This document shows positions 54,989 to 63,923 of a stretch of 64,000 nucleotides of DNA, in pieces. The DNA lies in contig NZ_CP047027.1 in the NCBI RefSeq assembly GCF_009797025.1, positions 4,774,001 to 4,838,000 of the forward strand, in the 5' to 3' direction. The stretch's first letter is position 1. Each line of letters opens with the position of its first letter. The stretch comes from Cellulophaga sp. L1A9 (GTDB lineage Bacteria; Bacteroidota; Bacteroidia; Flavobacteriales; Flavobacteriaceae). Position numbers and translations under genes: made by a program. The notes below the pieces were generated by a model that saw only the letters and a program-made list of their open reading frames with translations, was not told the origin of the DNA and ran no database searches.

Positions 54989-55072
54989 GCGGTATTCTGA
55001 TTTGTAATTGAGAAGCATTAGCACTACTACTCTCTTTATTTAATACTTAATACTCGTTACTTATCACTCAAA

Positions 55073-55189
55073 TGTCAGTTCGAGTGGTTTTCGATAGAAA
55101 ATTGTATCGAGAACTTTTTACTACTCAAATACTTCTCGATACTAATTACGCATTCACTATCGCTACTTTATAATTCACTCGAAGTGACA
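55073..55189. repeat. 117-bp palindromic repeat, field 2 copy 3
   Basis: Full unit. The spacers before copies 3, 4 and 5 are themselves near-identical (GTAATTGAGAAGCATTAGCA then CTCTCTTTATTTAATACTT), so this part is a tandem array with a period of about 208 bp. Confidence 0.9.
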
Positions 55190-55280
55190 GCGATGTGCTG
55201 ATTTGTAATTGAGAAGCATTAGCACTACTACTCTCTTTATTTAATACTTTATACTTAATACTCGTTACTTATCACTCAAA

Positions 55281-55397
55281 TGTCAGTTCGAGTGGTTTTC
55301 GATAGAAAATTGTATCGAGAACCTTTTACGACTCGAATACTTCTCGATACTAATTATTCATCCGCTATCGCTACTTCATAATTCACTCGAAGTGACA
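55281..55397. repeat. 117-bp palindromic repeat, field 2 copy 4
   Basis: Full unit, exactly 208 bp after the start of copy 3. Confidence 0.9.
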
Positions 55398-55488
55398 GCG
55401 ATATTCTGACTTGTAATTGAGAAGCATAAGCACTACTACTCTCTTTATTTAATACTTTATGCTTAATACTCGTTACTTATAACTCAAA

Positions 55489-55605
55489 TGTCAGTTCGAG
55501 TGGTTTTCGATAGAAAATTGTATCGAGAACTTTTTACTACTCGAATACTTCTCGATACTAATTACGCATCCGCTATCGCTACTTCATAATTCACTCGAAG
55601 TGACA
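55489..55605. repeat. 117-bp palindromic repeat, field 2 copy 5
   Basis: Full unit, exactly 208 bp after the start of copy 4, confirming the tandem period. Confidence 0.9.
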
Positions 55606-55687
55606 GCAGTGTGCTAATCTGCAATGGCTTGATCACTAGTATTCTTTTTACTTTGTACTATTTACTAGTATCTAAATTTCAATTATC

Positions 55688-55946
55688 TGTTCATTTTTTT
55701 CATCGATAAAAAAACGAACCAAACCTGCCTGCCGGCAGGCAGGAAAATCTAGGCTGACGAAACTAAGTCTAAATTTTTCTATCAATCTCCTGAATTTCAG
55801 GAACTCGCTTTTAACCATCAAGAAAAATAAAACCTAGCGTTAAGCTCAAACAGCCTGAAATTGCTACGGATATTTCAATTCAAATTTTACGACAAATTTT
55901 CGATAGGCCGTTCTTTAATTCAACTAAAAATAGCAATCAGACTTTC
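55688..55946. repeat. 259-bp intergenic repeat, copy 4 of 4
   Basis: Near-identical to copy 3, and like it preceded by TTACTAGTATCTAAATTTCA and followed by ATACATTGTACTCTTTACTT, so the flanks were duplicated along with the element. Confidence 0.9.
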
Positions 55947-55997
55947 ATACATTGTACTCTTTACTTAATACTAAGTACTCGTTAGTTATAACTCAAA

Positions 55998-56114
55998 TGT
56001 CAGTTCGAGTGGTTTTCGATAGAAAATTGTATCGAGAACCTTTTACTACTCAAATACTTCTCGATACTAATTATTCATCCGCTATCGCTACTGCAAAATT
56101 CACTCGAAGTGACA
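55998..56114. repeat. 117-bp palindromic repeat, field 2 copy 6
   Basis: Last unit of field 2, about 70 bases from the 3' end of a DEAD-box helicase gene. A 61-codon frame through the repeat is not credible as a gene. Confidence 0.9.
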
Positions 56115-56185
56115 GCGGTGTGCTGACTTATGATTGAGAAGCTTGATAACTATCACTCTTTTTACTTAATACATTAAAAAAGAAA

Positions 56186-57502
56186 CTACTCCAAAATTGT
56201 AATTCTAACTTTTTTCTTTTTCAATTTTGTATTGTTCAATTTTCGTACTAACTCATCCGCAATCGCTAAAGGAACGGCAACAAAAGCACAATCTTGTTTT
56301 AATTCTATAGTTCCTAATTGATCTTTATTAATTTCGCCTTGCTTAAAGAACAATCCAGCAATATCTCCTTTAGAAATCTTATCTTTTCTACCACCAGAAA
56401 TAAATAAAGTCTCCCAATATTGTGGTTTGCGAGGTGCTTTTACCGCAATATTTGCACGATTAGGATTTTTAATAAATTCTGGAAATTCCTCTTTTTCCCA
56501 ACGCATTACATAGGCAGTACCTTTAGTATTTACACGCGCTGTTCTACCATTACGGTGCGTAAATTCTTCCTCAGAAGCTGGCACATCATAATGAATAATA
56601 TATTTAAGCTCAGGCACATCAATACCTCTCGCTGCTAAATCTGTGGCGATTAAAAGTTGACTCGTACCATTTCTGAATTTGATTAAGGCGCGGTCACGAT
56701 CATACTGTTCCATCTCTCCTGAAAACGTAGAATGGCTAATCTTCTTTTCCGTCAAAAATTTGTCTAAGTACTCTATATTTTCTTTTAGATTACAAAAAAC
56801 AATCCCTTGCTCATTCCCTAAATGCATTACTAAATCTAAAAGGGTTTGAGATTTGTTTCTTAAAGGAGAAATTACCGTTTTAATCTCTAATTTAAGTGCT
56901 TTTTTCTCTTTCAAGTAATTGATAAGTACTGGCTTGTCTAAACGTACAAATGGAGGAATCTCTATATTCTGAGTGGCAGAAGTTAAGATTCTTTTATTGA
57001 TACGGGGTACGTTGGCAATAATACCCTTCATCTCATCAGAAAAACCTTTATCTAAACATTTATCAAACTCATCTAAAATTAATGTTTTAATACTTTCTTT
57101 AGAAAAACGATCGTTCATAAAATGATCTAGAATTCTCCCTGGAGTTCCTATTAAAATAGCCGGATTATGTTTTAATTCCGACTTATCTTTTGCCATAGTA
57201 CGCCCACCATACACCGCATTCACTTTAAATCCTGTACCCATGATTCTAAGTACCTGCTCTATTTGTATGGCTAACTCTCGAGAAGGCACCACAATTAAGG
57301 CTTGCACTTCATCAATAGTAGCATCCAATGTTTTTAATAAGGGTAATAAAAATGCTAATGTTTTACCGGTTCCCGTTGGTGAAAGTAAAATGGTATTGGT
57401 TGTTTTCTCTATAACAGCAATAGCTTCCACTTGCATTGGGTTCAATTGATGGATGTTCAGTTTTGCTAAAATATCCTCTTGATCTTTTATACTATTCGCC
57501 AT
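56186..57502 (-). CDS. DEAD-box RNA helicase with DbpA-type RNA-binding domain (DEFD variant)
   Basis: 438 residues. Q-motif region (LNPMQVEAI), motif I SPTGTGKT, motif Ia VPSRELA, motif II DEFD in LILDEFDKCLD instead of DEAD, motif III SAT, motif V ATDLAARGID and motif VI HRNGRTAR. The C-terminal 75 residues (ISGGRKDKISKGDIAGLF onward) match the DbpA/CsdA RNA-binding domain that targets 23S rRNA hairpin 92 in DbpA. A ribosome-assembly or cold-adaptation role is likely. Five bases from the next helicase gene, so co-transcribed with it. Confidence 0.92.
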   Translation of the reverse strand: MANSIKDQEDILAKLNIHQLNPMQVEAIAVIEKTTNTILLSPTGTGKTLAFLLPLLKTLDATIDEVQALIVVPSRELAIQIEQVLRIMGTGFKVNAVYGGRTMAKDKSELKHNPAILIGTPGRILDHFMNDRFSKESIKTLILDEFDKCLDKGFSDEMKGIIANVPRINKRILTSATQNIEIPPFVRLDKPVLINYLKEKKALKLEIKTVISPLRNKSQTLLDLVMHLGNEQGIVFCNLKENIEYLDKFLTEKKISHSTFSGEMEQYDRDRALIKFRNGTSQLLIATDLAARGIDVPELKYIIHYDVPASEEEFTHRNGRTARVNTKGTAYVMRWEKEEFPEFIKNPNRANIAVKAPRKPQYWETLFISGGRKDKISKGDIAGLFFKQGEINKDQLGTIELKQDCAFVAVPLAIADELVRKLNNTKLKKKKVRITILE

Positions 57503-57507
57503 TGCAA

Positions 57508-58848
57508 TTATATATTTTTCTTGTTTGTTGGTGTTTCTTCCTTTGGAAGAATATTGGTATTGTGCTCTAAATAATTAGCCAATACTTTATCTATTAATTC
57601 ATCTTTTGTAAGGTGATGAAAAACAGTTTTTACTTTATTTTTAAAATCCTCAGAGACATCTCTATTTGGTTTCGTTTTAAAAACTTTCTTTGCCCAAAGT
57701 AAGGCGTTTGTTTCTTCAATACTCGCTGCATCTGCCTTTTCAATTTTATGAAAGGTAATCCCTAATTCTTTTTCAAATTCTGGAATTTCTGCAACTTCTT
57801 CTTGTTGTAGAATGGTCATGGAGAGTCCGTTTGCTCCGGCCCTAGCCGTTCTACCACTTCTATGCACGTATAAATCGTAAGTTTCTGGTAAGTGGTAATT
57901 TACTACGTAAGATATGTTCTTCACATCAATACCACGAGAGGCTAAATCTGTAGCTACTAAAATTTTTAGTTGCCCTTCTCTAAACTGCCCCATAACACGA
58001 TCACGAATTACCTGGGTTAAACTCCCATGAAGTGCTCCTGATGAAAATTTGTTAATCGCTAAGTTCTTCGCTAGCTTATTTACAGCTGCTTTTGTTTTAC
58101 AGAAAATGATACCTTGTTCTCCTTCTCTAGAACTTAAGAAATGTAATAAAACGTCTAATTTTTCAATAGGTTCTACAACGATATATTGATGCTCAATACC
58201 TTGATGGCCTATGGTATCCATATCTGCCTCTAGGTGCATTACATTTTTATTCAAGTAATTCTGTACCAATTGCTTGATAGCGCCTGGCATAGTAGCTGTA
58301 AATAATAATGTTCTGCGCTCTTCTGGTAATTCTTTTACAATAGGATCTAGATCTTGCTTTAAAGCTGTCACCATTTCATCGGCTTCATCTAACACCAAAT
58401 ACGAGGTATTTTTTATGTTGATGGCTTTTTGCTGAATTAAATCTACCAAACGTCCTGGTGTAGCAACAACTACGTGCGTTGCACTTTTTAATTTTTCAAT
58501 CTGAGGTTTTATAGGTGTTCCTCCGCAAATTGATGCGATAACAATAGCAGGACTATATTTCGCAAACGAGACTAAATTGGCGTAAATCTGCTGTCCTAAC
58601 TCCCGTGTAGGGGCTAAAATAACCACTTGAATATCGTTGTTTTTTGTATTTACCAATTGTAATAATGGCAGCCCAAATGCAGCTGTTTTTCCCGTACCCG
58701 TTTTTGCCAAAGCCACGATATCTTTCTTAGCCGTAAGGACTAAAGGAATGGTCTTCACCTGAATATCTGTAGGGGTAGTAATAGCTAAATCAGCTAAACT
58801 TTTTTGAAATACTTCGTTAACTCCTAGCTTGGAAAAATGCTTTGACAT
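57508..58848 (-). CDS. DEAD-box RNA helicase
   Basis: 446 residues with every core motif: F-x-Q-motif (FSKLGVNEVFQKSL, PTDIQ), AKTGTGKTAAF, APTRELGQQ, DEAD (VLDEADEMV), TAT in place of SAT, ATDLASRGIDV, HRSGRTARAG. The tail of about 80 residues ends Lys/Asn-rich. RhlE/DeaD-like, unwinding RNA in ribosome biogenesis or mRNA decay. First gene of the two-helicase operon. A CAAAGATA (reverse complement of TATCTTTG) at 58863-58870 fits the -7 element, but a matching TTG is not evident. Confidence 0.94.
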   Translation of the reverse strand: MSKHFSKLGVNEVFQKSLADLAITTPTDIQVKTIPLVLTAKKDIVALAKTGTGKTAAFGLPLLQLVNTKNNDIQVVILAPTRELGQQIYANLVSFAKYSPAIVIASICGGTPIKPQIEKLKSATHVVVATPGRLVDLIQQKAINIKNTSYLVLDEADEMVTALKQDLDPIVKELPEERRTLLFTATMPGAIKQLVQNYLNKNVMHLEADMDTIGHQGIEHQYIVVEPIEKLDVLLHFLSSREGEQGIIFCKTKAAVNKLAKNLAINKFSSGALHGSLTQVIRDRVMGQFREGQLKILVATDLASRGIDVKNISYVVNYHLPETYDLYVHRSGRTARAGANGLSMTILQQEEVAEIPEFEKELGITFHKIEKADAASIEETNALLWAKKVFKTKPNRDVSEDFKNKVKTVFHHLTKDELIDKVLANYLEHNTNILPKEETPTNKKNI

Positions 58849-58961
58849 AAAATAATTTTCCGCAAAGATAACTACAGTTTTTTTGGGAATGGTAGGGATT
58901 ATCCATTATCTGACTCTTTTGTTGAGTTTAGAGAAGAATAATCTTATAAATTACGCTACAA

Positions 58962-59534
58962 TTAAAGGCTTTCTACAAACTGACGTTGTAACAAATCTGT
59001 CTCCTTATTTTTCCAATCTTCACCTGCTAAAATTATTTTCCACTTTCCTATAGTCTTTTCTATAAATGATGCGTCTTTATAATCTATATAATAATCAAGA
59101 GAAAAAGCCGTAAAAACACCATTTTCTCTTGGCCATAGCGTACATAAAACACCTGAAGTATATCCATGATTGGCCTCCTTAATCGTATAATTAATAATTT
59201 TAATCCGTGTATCTCCTTGTTGTGTTGAAGAATAGGTTCGTGTTATTTTTTGAGTAGTGTTTACAGTTAAACTATCGGCGCGTTCTATGGAGGGAATGGT
59301 ATCGCTTTCTATTGAAAAATAGGTTTCATAAATAACAGGAGTATCCTTCGTTTTTAACCATTTTTCTACTTTTTTAATATCATTTAAATTAAGATAAACA
59401 ATCCTAGGGGCTTTTTCAATGGTAGTTGTAATGCCCGAATCATTTCGATCCTGTAGTCCCATAGGAAAAAAAACAGCGATAGCAATAACCAGCATAAAAA
59501 TCCCACCTAGAATCCACTTCAATTTACTTTTCAT
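58962..59534 (-). CDS. Hypothetical membrane-anchored protein
   Basis: 190 residues with one N-terminal transmembrane helix (WILGGIFMLVIAIAVFFPMG) and a 165-residue exported domain. The layout (strand, helix IKKVEKWLKT, long beta region, C-terminal helix) vaguely recalls SRPBCC proteins but is not assignable. Single gene. Confidence 0.6.
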   Translation of the reverse strand: MKSKLKWILGGIFMLVIAIAVFFPMGLQDRNDSGITTTIEKAPRIVYLNLNDIKKVEKWLKTKDTPVIYETYFSIESDTIPSIERADSLTVNTTQKITRTYSSTQQGDTRIKIINYTIKEANHGYTSGVLCTLWPRENGVFTAFSLDYYIDYKDASFIEKTIGKWKIILAGEDWKNKETDLLQRQFVESL

Positions 59535-59671
59535 GCTTGAACTATTTGTTTTGAAGCGCTCTTCCTAAAACAATATTAAAGGGACAGAACGGATTAAAGA
59601 TTTTAAATATAGCACTAAAACGCTATACTTTTCAATTGTGATACACTAATTGAAAACTTACCAATAAAAAA

Positions 59672-59697
59672 AAGGGATCTAATTTCTTAGACCCCTT
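59672..59697 (-). terminator. Intrinsic terminator, distal of tandem pair
   Basis: AAGGGATCTAA pairs with TTAGACCCCTT (10 of 11) around TTTC. On the minus strand it runs into seven T. It backs up the terminator at 59717. Confidence 0.65.
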
Positions 59698-59716
59698 ACT
59701 CAACTTCAAAAAACAA

Positions 59717-59747
59717 AAAGCCGAGAACTACTACATAACTCGGCTTT
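59717..59747 (-). terminator. Intrinsic terminator, proximal of tandem pair
   Basis: AAAGCCGAG (59717-59725) and CTCGGCTTT (59739-59747) form a perfect 9-bp stem with T-rich sequence following on the minus strand, 34 bases past the stop of the 59781 gene. Confidence 0.8.
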
Positions 59748-59780
59748 AATAAACAACTACTACTCATTAAAATTAAGTGA

Positions 59781-60422
59781 CTAACTCAAACTATGACTCT
59801 TTACCACTTTACTTGGCATTTTTTCTTTGTAACTCATCCATAAATAATTTACTACTCCCAGTAAAAAAACGACACTTCCAACGACGTATAATGTTGAATA
59901 ATCTCTTTTTCCTTCTACAGGTGCACTTATAAATGAATGTTCTTCTACCTTTAAATTCAAGGTATGTTGATTCTCATTATTCAAAACAAATCTTGTCTTC
60001 GTAAATCCGTTTTTAAAGAGTAATAAGGTACTCTGGTTTTTATAAATCTCTTTAAAAATGGTGTTTTTCACCACTACATTTTTTAAGTTTTCAGGGATTC
60101 CACTTACCTCAAAAACTACTTTTGTTTCGTGTCCCAATTTTACCTGAGCACTTTTAATTTTATAGTTGATGTTGTCGTTAAACAAAAAACTTAAATTGTT
60201 TTGCACATGATCAATGACCATTTGCTTAAATTCTTCTGGTGTTTTGTATTCTTGTTCAGGATGCAGGGTTTTTATTTCATGTTGAAAAGCTGTTAGTGCC
60301 CCTGAAATTTGTAATACCCAGCTCCCGTTTTCTTGTTCTACTAAAAGAACCGTAGAAGCATCTGCCTGATGTGCTTGCACACTAAGACTAACAAAAAACA
60401 ATGCAATTAATATTTTATACAT
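59781..60422 (-). CDS. Exported membrane-anchored protein (DUF6702-like)
   Basis: 213 residues. Signal peptide ending VQAHQ, an exported domain with QEYKTPEEFKQMVIDHVQNNL and beta strands, and one C-terminal transmembrane helix (STLYVVGSVVFLLGVVNYLWM) with a basic tail. The arrangement recalls DUF6702-type proteins. It ends in a tandem terminator and starts 21 bases downstream of the YHYH gene, so both form one operon. Confidence 0.65.
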   Translation of the reverse strand: MYKILIALFFVSLSVQAHQADASTVLLVEQENGSWVLQISGALTAFQHEIKTLHPEQEYKTPEEFKQMVIDHVQNNLSFLFNDNINYKIKSAQVKLGHETKVVFEVSGIPENLKNVVVKNTIFKEIYKNQSTLLLFKNGFTKTRFVLNNENQHTLNLKVEEHSFISAPVEGKRDYSTLYVVGSVVFLLGVVNYLWMSYKEKMPSKVVKSHSLS

Positions 60423-60443
60423 AACCTATATTTTTTTTACTTA

Positions 60444-61469
60444 TTATTCTGCGTAAGCTCCTGATAAACAATTTATAAAACTATTTGTTCCTGGTGCAGC
60501 TACATGATAATGATACCCTCTTGTATCATCTGAGTGTCCTCTACAATCATCTAAATCTGTTGGCTCATTCCCATCTGCATCTAATTGTGCATACATCGCA
60601 AAGCCATCCATAGCATATCCTATCTGAGCAGCATGGTCATCTGTTTGCGCCACTTGAGTAGATACGCCTGTTGCGGCATGGTAATGATATCCTGCATTTA
60701 AATTAATATGTCCGCCAGCATCATCAAAAGGTGCTAAAGTATACGCGCCTAAAATAGCATCTGTTGGAGCCGGAGCATCAAACACAACCCCATTAAAAGC
60801 AACCCCTCTATTGGAAGGTGCCGAAGCTGCCCCCGGAGGTCCAAAACCACCAAATGAAAGTGGAGTAGCTAGTTTTACAGGAGTTACTGGAATTACATAA
60901 GTAGTACTCATATCTGTAACATATGAAGGAAGACACTCCACACAGAAATTCTCATATTCCTCACCTACATCTGGATTTGCAGCATTAGCACAATCATCTT
61001 CCGTTTCTGTAGTGTAAATGTCTCCGTTTTCATCATACATCATCCAATTATCATCGCCATAAAAAGTGGCCATATTTTCTATGAAAGCACCATCTACATC
61101 ATATACTTCTCCGCCTTCTAACCAAATACCTCCAGCATCAGCGCCATCTGCAATATTATCAGGACACCAAGGTCCCATAGTATGATCTGATGGTGTACTA
61201 GATGTTACTATCTGGTAACAATCCCCCTCAGATCCATCTGAAAGTGTACACGGTACTAAGGTCACCGTGACTGCTCCGCTATCGGTTAAAAACAACTCAG
61301 GATCTACGGCGACTATATAATCATCACTAGACGTATCTGTTGTTTCTTCTGTTTCTTCGGTATCACTGTCTGATGAACTATCACTACAACTGGTACACAC
61401 CATAAAAAAAGCGAGTGCCATTATAATCAAGGCTGCGTAAAATATATTCAATTTTTCAAATACTTTCAT
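60444..61469 (-). CDS. YHYH-domain lipoprotein
   Basis: 341 residues. A long hydrophobic lead with a lipobox (MVCTSC), a Ser/Asp/Glu/Thr-rich linker, then a YHYH domain with both signatures: GYHYHAATG and RGYHYHVAAPG near the C-terminus, plus FNGVVFDAP and GYAMDGFAMY typical of the family. Six or more cysteines (CTLSDGSEGDC, FCVEC) may form disulfides. YHYH proteins are extracellular, of unknown role; the His-Tyr clusters suggest metal (copper) binding. First gene of an operon with 59781. Confidence 0.88.
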   Translation of the reverse strand: MKVFEKLNIFYAALIIMALAFFMVCTSCSDSSSDSDTEETEETTDTSSDDYIVAVDPELFLTDSGAVTVTLVPCTLSDGSEGDCYQIVTSSTPSDHTMGPWCPDNIADGADAGGIWLEGGEVYDVDGAFIENMATFYGDDNWMMYDENGDIYTTETEDDCANAANPDVGEEYENFCVECLPSYVTDMSTTYVIPVTPVKLATPLSFGGFGPPGAASAPSNRGVAFNGVVFDAPAPTDAILGAYTLAPFDDAGGHINLNAGYHYHAATGVSTQVAQTDDHAAQIGYAMDGFAMYAQLDADGNEPTDLDDCRGHSDDTRGYHYHVAAPGTNSFINCLSGAYAE

Positions 61470-61650
61470 GGCTAAATTGTTTAATTAAAGTTCTTTTATA
61501 GTGTAAATCTACCCGATAAAAAGGAGCTAAATTTTAACAATAAGCGAAACAAGGAAAGTATTCAGTGAATGCAGATAAACAATCAATTAGCGCTTTGGAT
61601 CCTATCAAAAAATCTAAAAAAAATTCTGAAACGCATAATTTTGGGCATAA

Positions 61651-61678
61651 AAAAAGGAGCTCCTAAGAGCTCCTTTTT
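61651..61678. terminator. Bidirectional intrinsic terminator
   Basis: A perfect 12-bp stem AAAAAGGAGCTC (61651-61662) with loop CTAA and complement 61667-61678. T-tracts arise on either strand, so it can end the M3 peptidase transcript (minus strand) 22 bases after its stop. Confidence 0.88.
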
Positions 61679-61700
61679 AATTATGTAAAATAATCGATTT

Positions 61701-63824
61701 CTATTTTAAACCTCTAGCAGTAAGCATTGGTGCAATTTGTGGATCAGAACCTCTCCAATCTTTATACATCTGCTCTAGGTCCAACGTATTTCCTCTTGAA
61801 AGCACCATATCTCTAAAACGTTGCCCATTGGCACGTGTTAAACCTCCATTATTCTCAAACCAATTATAGGCATCGTGGTGTAACATTTCTGTCCATAAAT
61901 ACGAGTAATACCCTGCGGCATACCCCCCGCCAAAGATGTGCGCAAAATACGTAGATCTGTATCTAGGCGGAACGGCACTAACAACATCTAACTTTGTTTT
62001 TGCTAAAGCTTCTTTTTCAAAAGCATTGGCATCTGCTATTTTAGTATCTGCAGCAATTACATGCCATTGCATGTCTAAATTAGATGCGGCTAAGTTTTCT
62101 GTTAAGCTATATCCTTGATTAAAGGTTCCTGATTTTTTAATCTTATCTAATAATGCTTGCGGAATTTGTTCTCCCGTTTTGTAGTGTAAGGCGTAGTTCT
62201 TTAAAATTTCAGGATATAAAGCCCAATTTTCATTGAACTGCGATGGGAATTCTACAAAGTCTCTTGCTACTGCTGTTCCTGATAAAGAAGGATATTGCTG
62301 ATCTGCAAAGAAGCCGTGTAAAGCATGGCCAAATTCGTGGAACATAGTTTCTACTTCATCATAAGTAAGCAATGCAGGTTCTCCTTCAGCAGGTTTTGGA
62401 TAATTACATACATTGTAAATTACCGGTTTTTTATCATACAATTTAGACTGGGTTACAAAGTTGCTCATCCAAGCACCTCCTCGTTTGCTAGGTCTTGCAA
62501 AGTAATCTGCATAGAATAAGCCTAATGCTTCACCGTTTTCTTCAAAAAGCTCATACACCAATACATCTTCATGATAGGTAGGAATATCAATACGCTCTTT
62601 AAACGTAATCCCATATAATTTACGGGCAGCATAAAAAACACCTTTTTCTAAAACTGTTTTTGTTTCGAAATAAGGTTTGATTTGATTTTCATCTAAATCA
62701 TATTTCGCAATGCGCACCATTTCTGCATAATGGTTCCAATCCCAAGCTTCTAAAGTAAAATCTTCGCCTTTTGTTTTTACCATTTGCTGTATTTCTGCAG
62801 CTTCATTGGCTGCTTTTGCAGTCGCCGCAGGAATTAAACCTTCAAACATTTTAAAAACATTCTCAGGAATTTCGGCCATGGTTCCCTGAAGACTCCATGC
62901 TGCATAATTAGGAAAGCCTAAAAGCGCTCCCTTTTTAGCCCGTAGCTCTGCTAGTTCTGTAATAATACCCTTAGTATCATTGGCAGAACCATCTGTTCTA
63001 TAGAACGCTGCTTTAAATAATTTTTCTCTCGTAGCTCTATTTTCAAGGCTTTGCAGTAATGGCTGTTGTGTGGTATTCAACAACGGAATTTTCCACCCTT
63101 CGCCTTCTGTATTTTCTAAGGATTTTAATTGTGCTTCCGAGAGTCCGGCTAATGCGGCTTTATCGGTAAAAACTAAAGCTCCGCTATTATTTGCTTCTAA
63201 TAAGATTTTATTAAATTGATTTTCTAACGCTGCTAATTTAGCATTGTACCCTTTTAAGATCTCTTTATCTTCTGAAGAAAGATTTGCTCCTGCTTTTTCA
63301 AACTGCTCAAAATAGTTTTCTATTAATTTTACAGCTTCAGCTTCTAATCCTAAGCTATCTTTTGTTTCCTGTAAGCGCTTTACGCGCTGAAATAATTTAT
63401 CATTTAAAAAAATAGCATCCTGCAACGCTGCAAATTTAGGGGCCATTTCTTCTTGGATGGCCTGAAGCGTATCATTGGTATTCGCTCCTGTTAATCCGTA
63501 AAAAACATTTGATACGCGCTCTAACACTTCGCCACTTTTCTCTAAAGGTAAAATGGTATTGTCAAAAGTAGCTGCCGCTGTAGCATTTGCAATTTCTTGC
63601 ACAGCTTTCTCTTGCAAGGCAATACCTTGGTCTAGTGCCGGCTTAAAATGATCATTGGTAATTTTACTAAAATCTGGTGCAAAGTACGGCAATGTGCTTT
63701 CTACCAGTAATGGATTTTCAGTAGTATTCATAGGCTGTTCTGAAGTGGTTTCGTTTTTACTTTTTGAGTCATTACAGCTTGTAAATAACACCGTAAGCAA
63801 AAACATAGTGTATACATTTTTCAT
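61701..63824 (-). CDS. M3-family metallopeptidase (peptidyl-dipeptidase Dcp-like), lipoprotein
   Basis: 707 residues. Lipoprotein signal MKNVYTMFLLTVLFTSC (Cys17) and a Thr/Glu-rich linker lead into a complete thimet-oligopeptidase/Dcp fold. The zinc motif HEFGH lies at 496-500 (MFHEFGHALHGFF), with a conserved distal Glu in SLTEN, and the C-terminal FRDMVLSRGNTLD and MYKDWRGSDP are Dcp-like. It trims dipeptides from short peptides in the periplasm. Monocistronic with a strong terminator. Confidence 0.95.
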   Translation of the reverse strand: MKNVYTMFLLTVLFTSCNDSKSKNETTSEQPMNTTENPLLVESTLPYFAPDFSKITNDHFKPALDQGIALQEKAVQEIANATAAATFDNTILPLEKSGEVLERVSNVFYGLTGANTNDTLQAIQEEMAPKFAALQDAIFLNDKLFQRVKRLQETKDSLGLEAEAVKLIENYFEQFEKAGANLSSEDKEILKGYNAKLAALENQFNKILLEANNSGALVFTDKAALAGLSEAQLKSLENTEGEGWKIPLLNTTQQPLLQSLENRATREKLFKAAFYRTDGSANDTKGIITELAELRAKKGALLGFPNYAAWSLQGTMAEIPENVFKMFEGLIPAATAKAANEAAEIQQMVKTKGEDFTLEAWDWNHYAEMVRIAKYDLDENQIKPYFETKTVLEKGVFYAARKLYGITFKERIDIPTYHEDVLVYELFEENGEALGLFYADYFARPSKRGGAWMSNFVTQSKLYDKKPVIYNVCNYPKPAEGEPALLTYDEVETMFHEFGHALHGFFADQQYPSLSGTAVARDFVEFPSQFNENWALYPEILKNYALHYKTGEQIPQALLDKIKKSGTFNQGYSLTENLAASNLDMQWHVIAADTKIADANAFEKEALAKTKLDVVSAVPPRYRSTYFAHIFGGGYAAGYYSYLWTEMLHHDAYNWFENNGGLTRANGQRFRDMVLSRGNTLDLEQMYKDWRGSDPQIAPMLTARGLK

Positions 63825-63923
63825 GTAATTATTTTAAAATTAGTCCCTGTAAATATAGGAAATTACCACCATTTAACTCGTGAAAAATAAAAGAGAAATA
63901 ACTACGAAAAGAAGCATTTACAG

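Noticed and set aside
55952..56137. 61-codon frame in the second repeat field
   Set aside because: It coincides with spacer plus a 117-bp repeat unit; not a gene.
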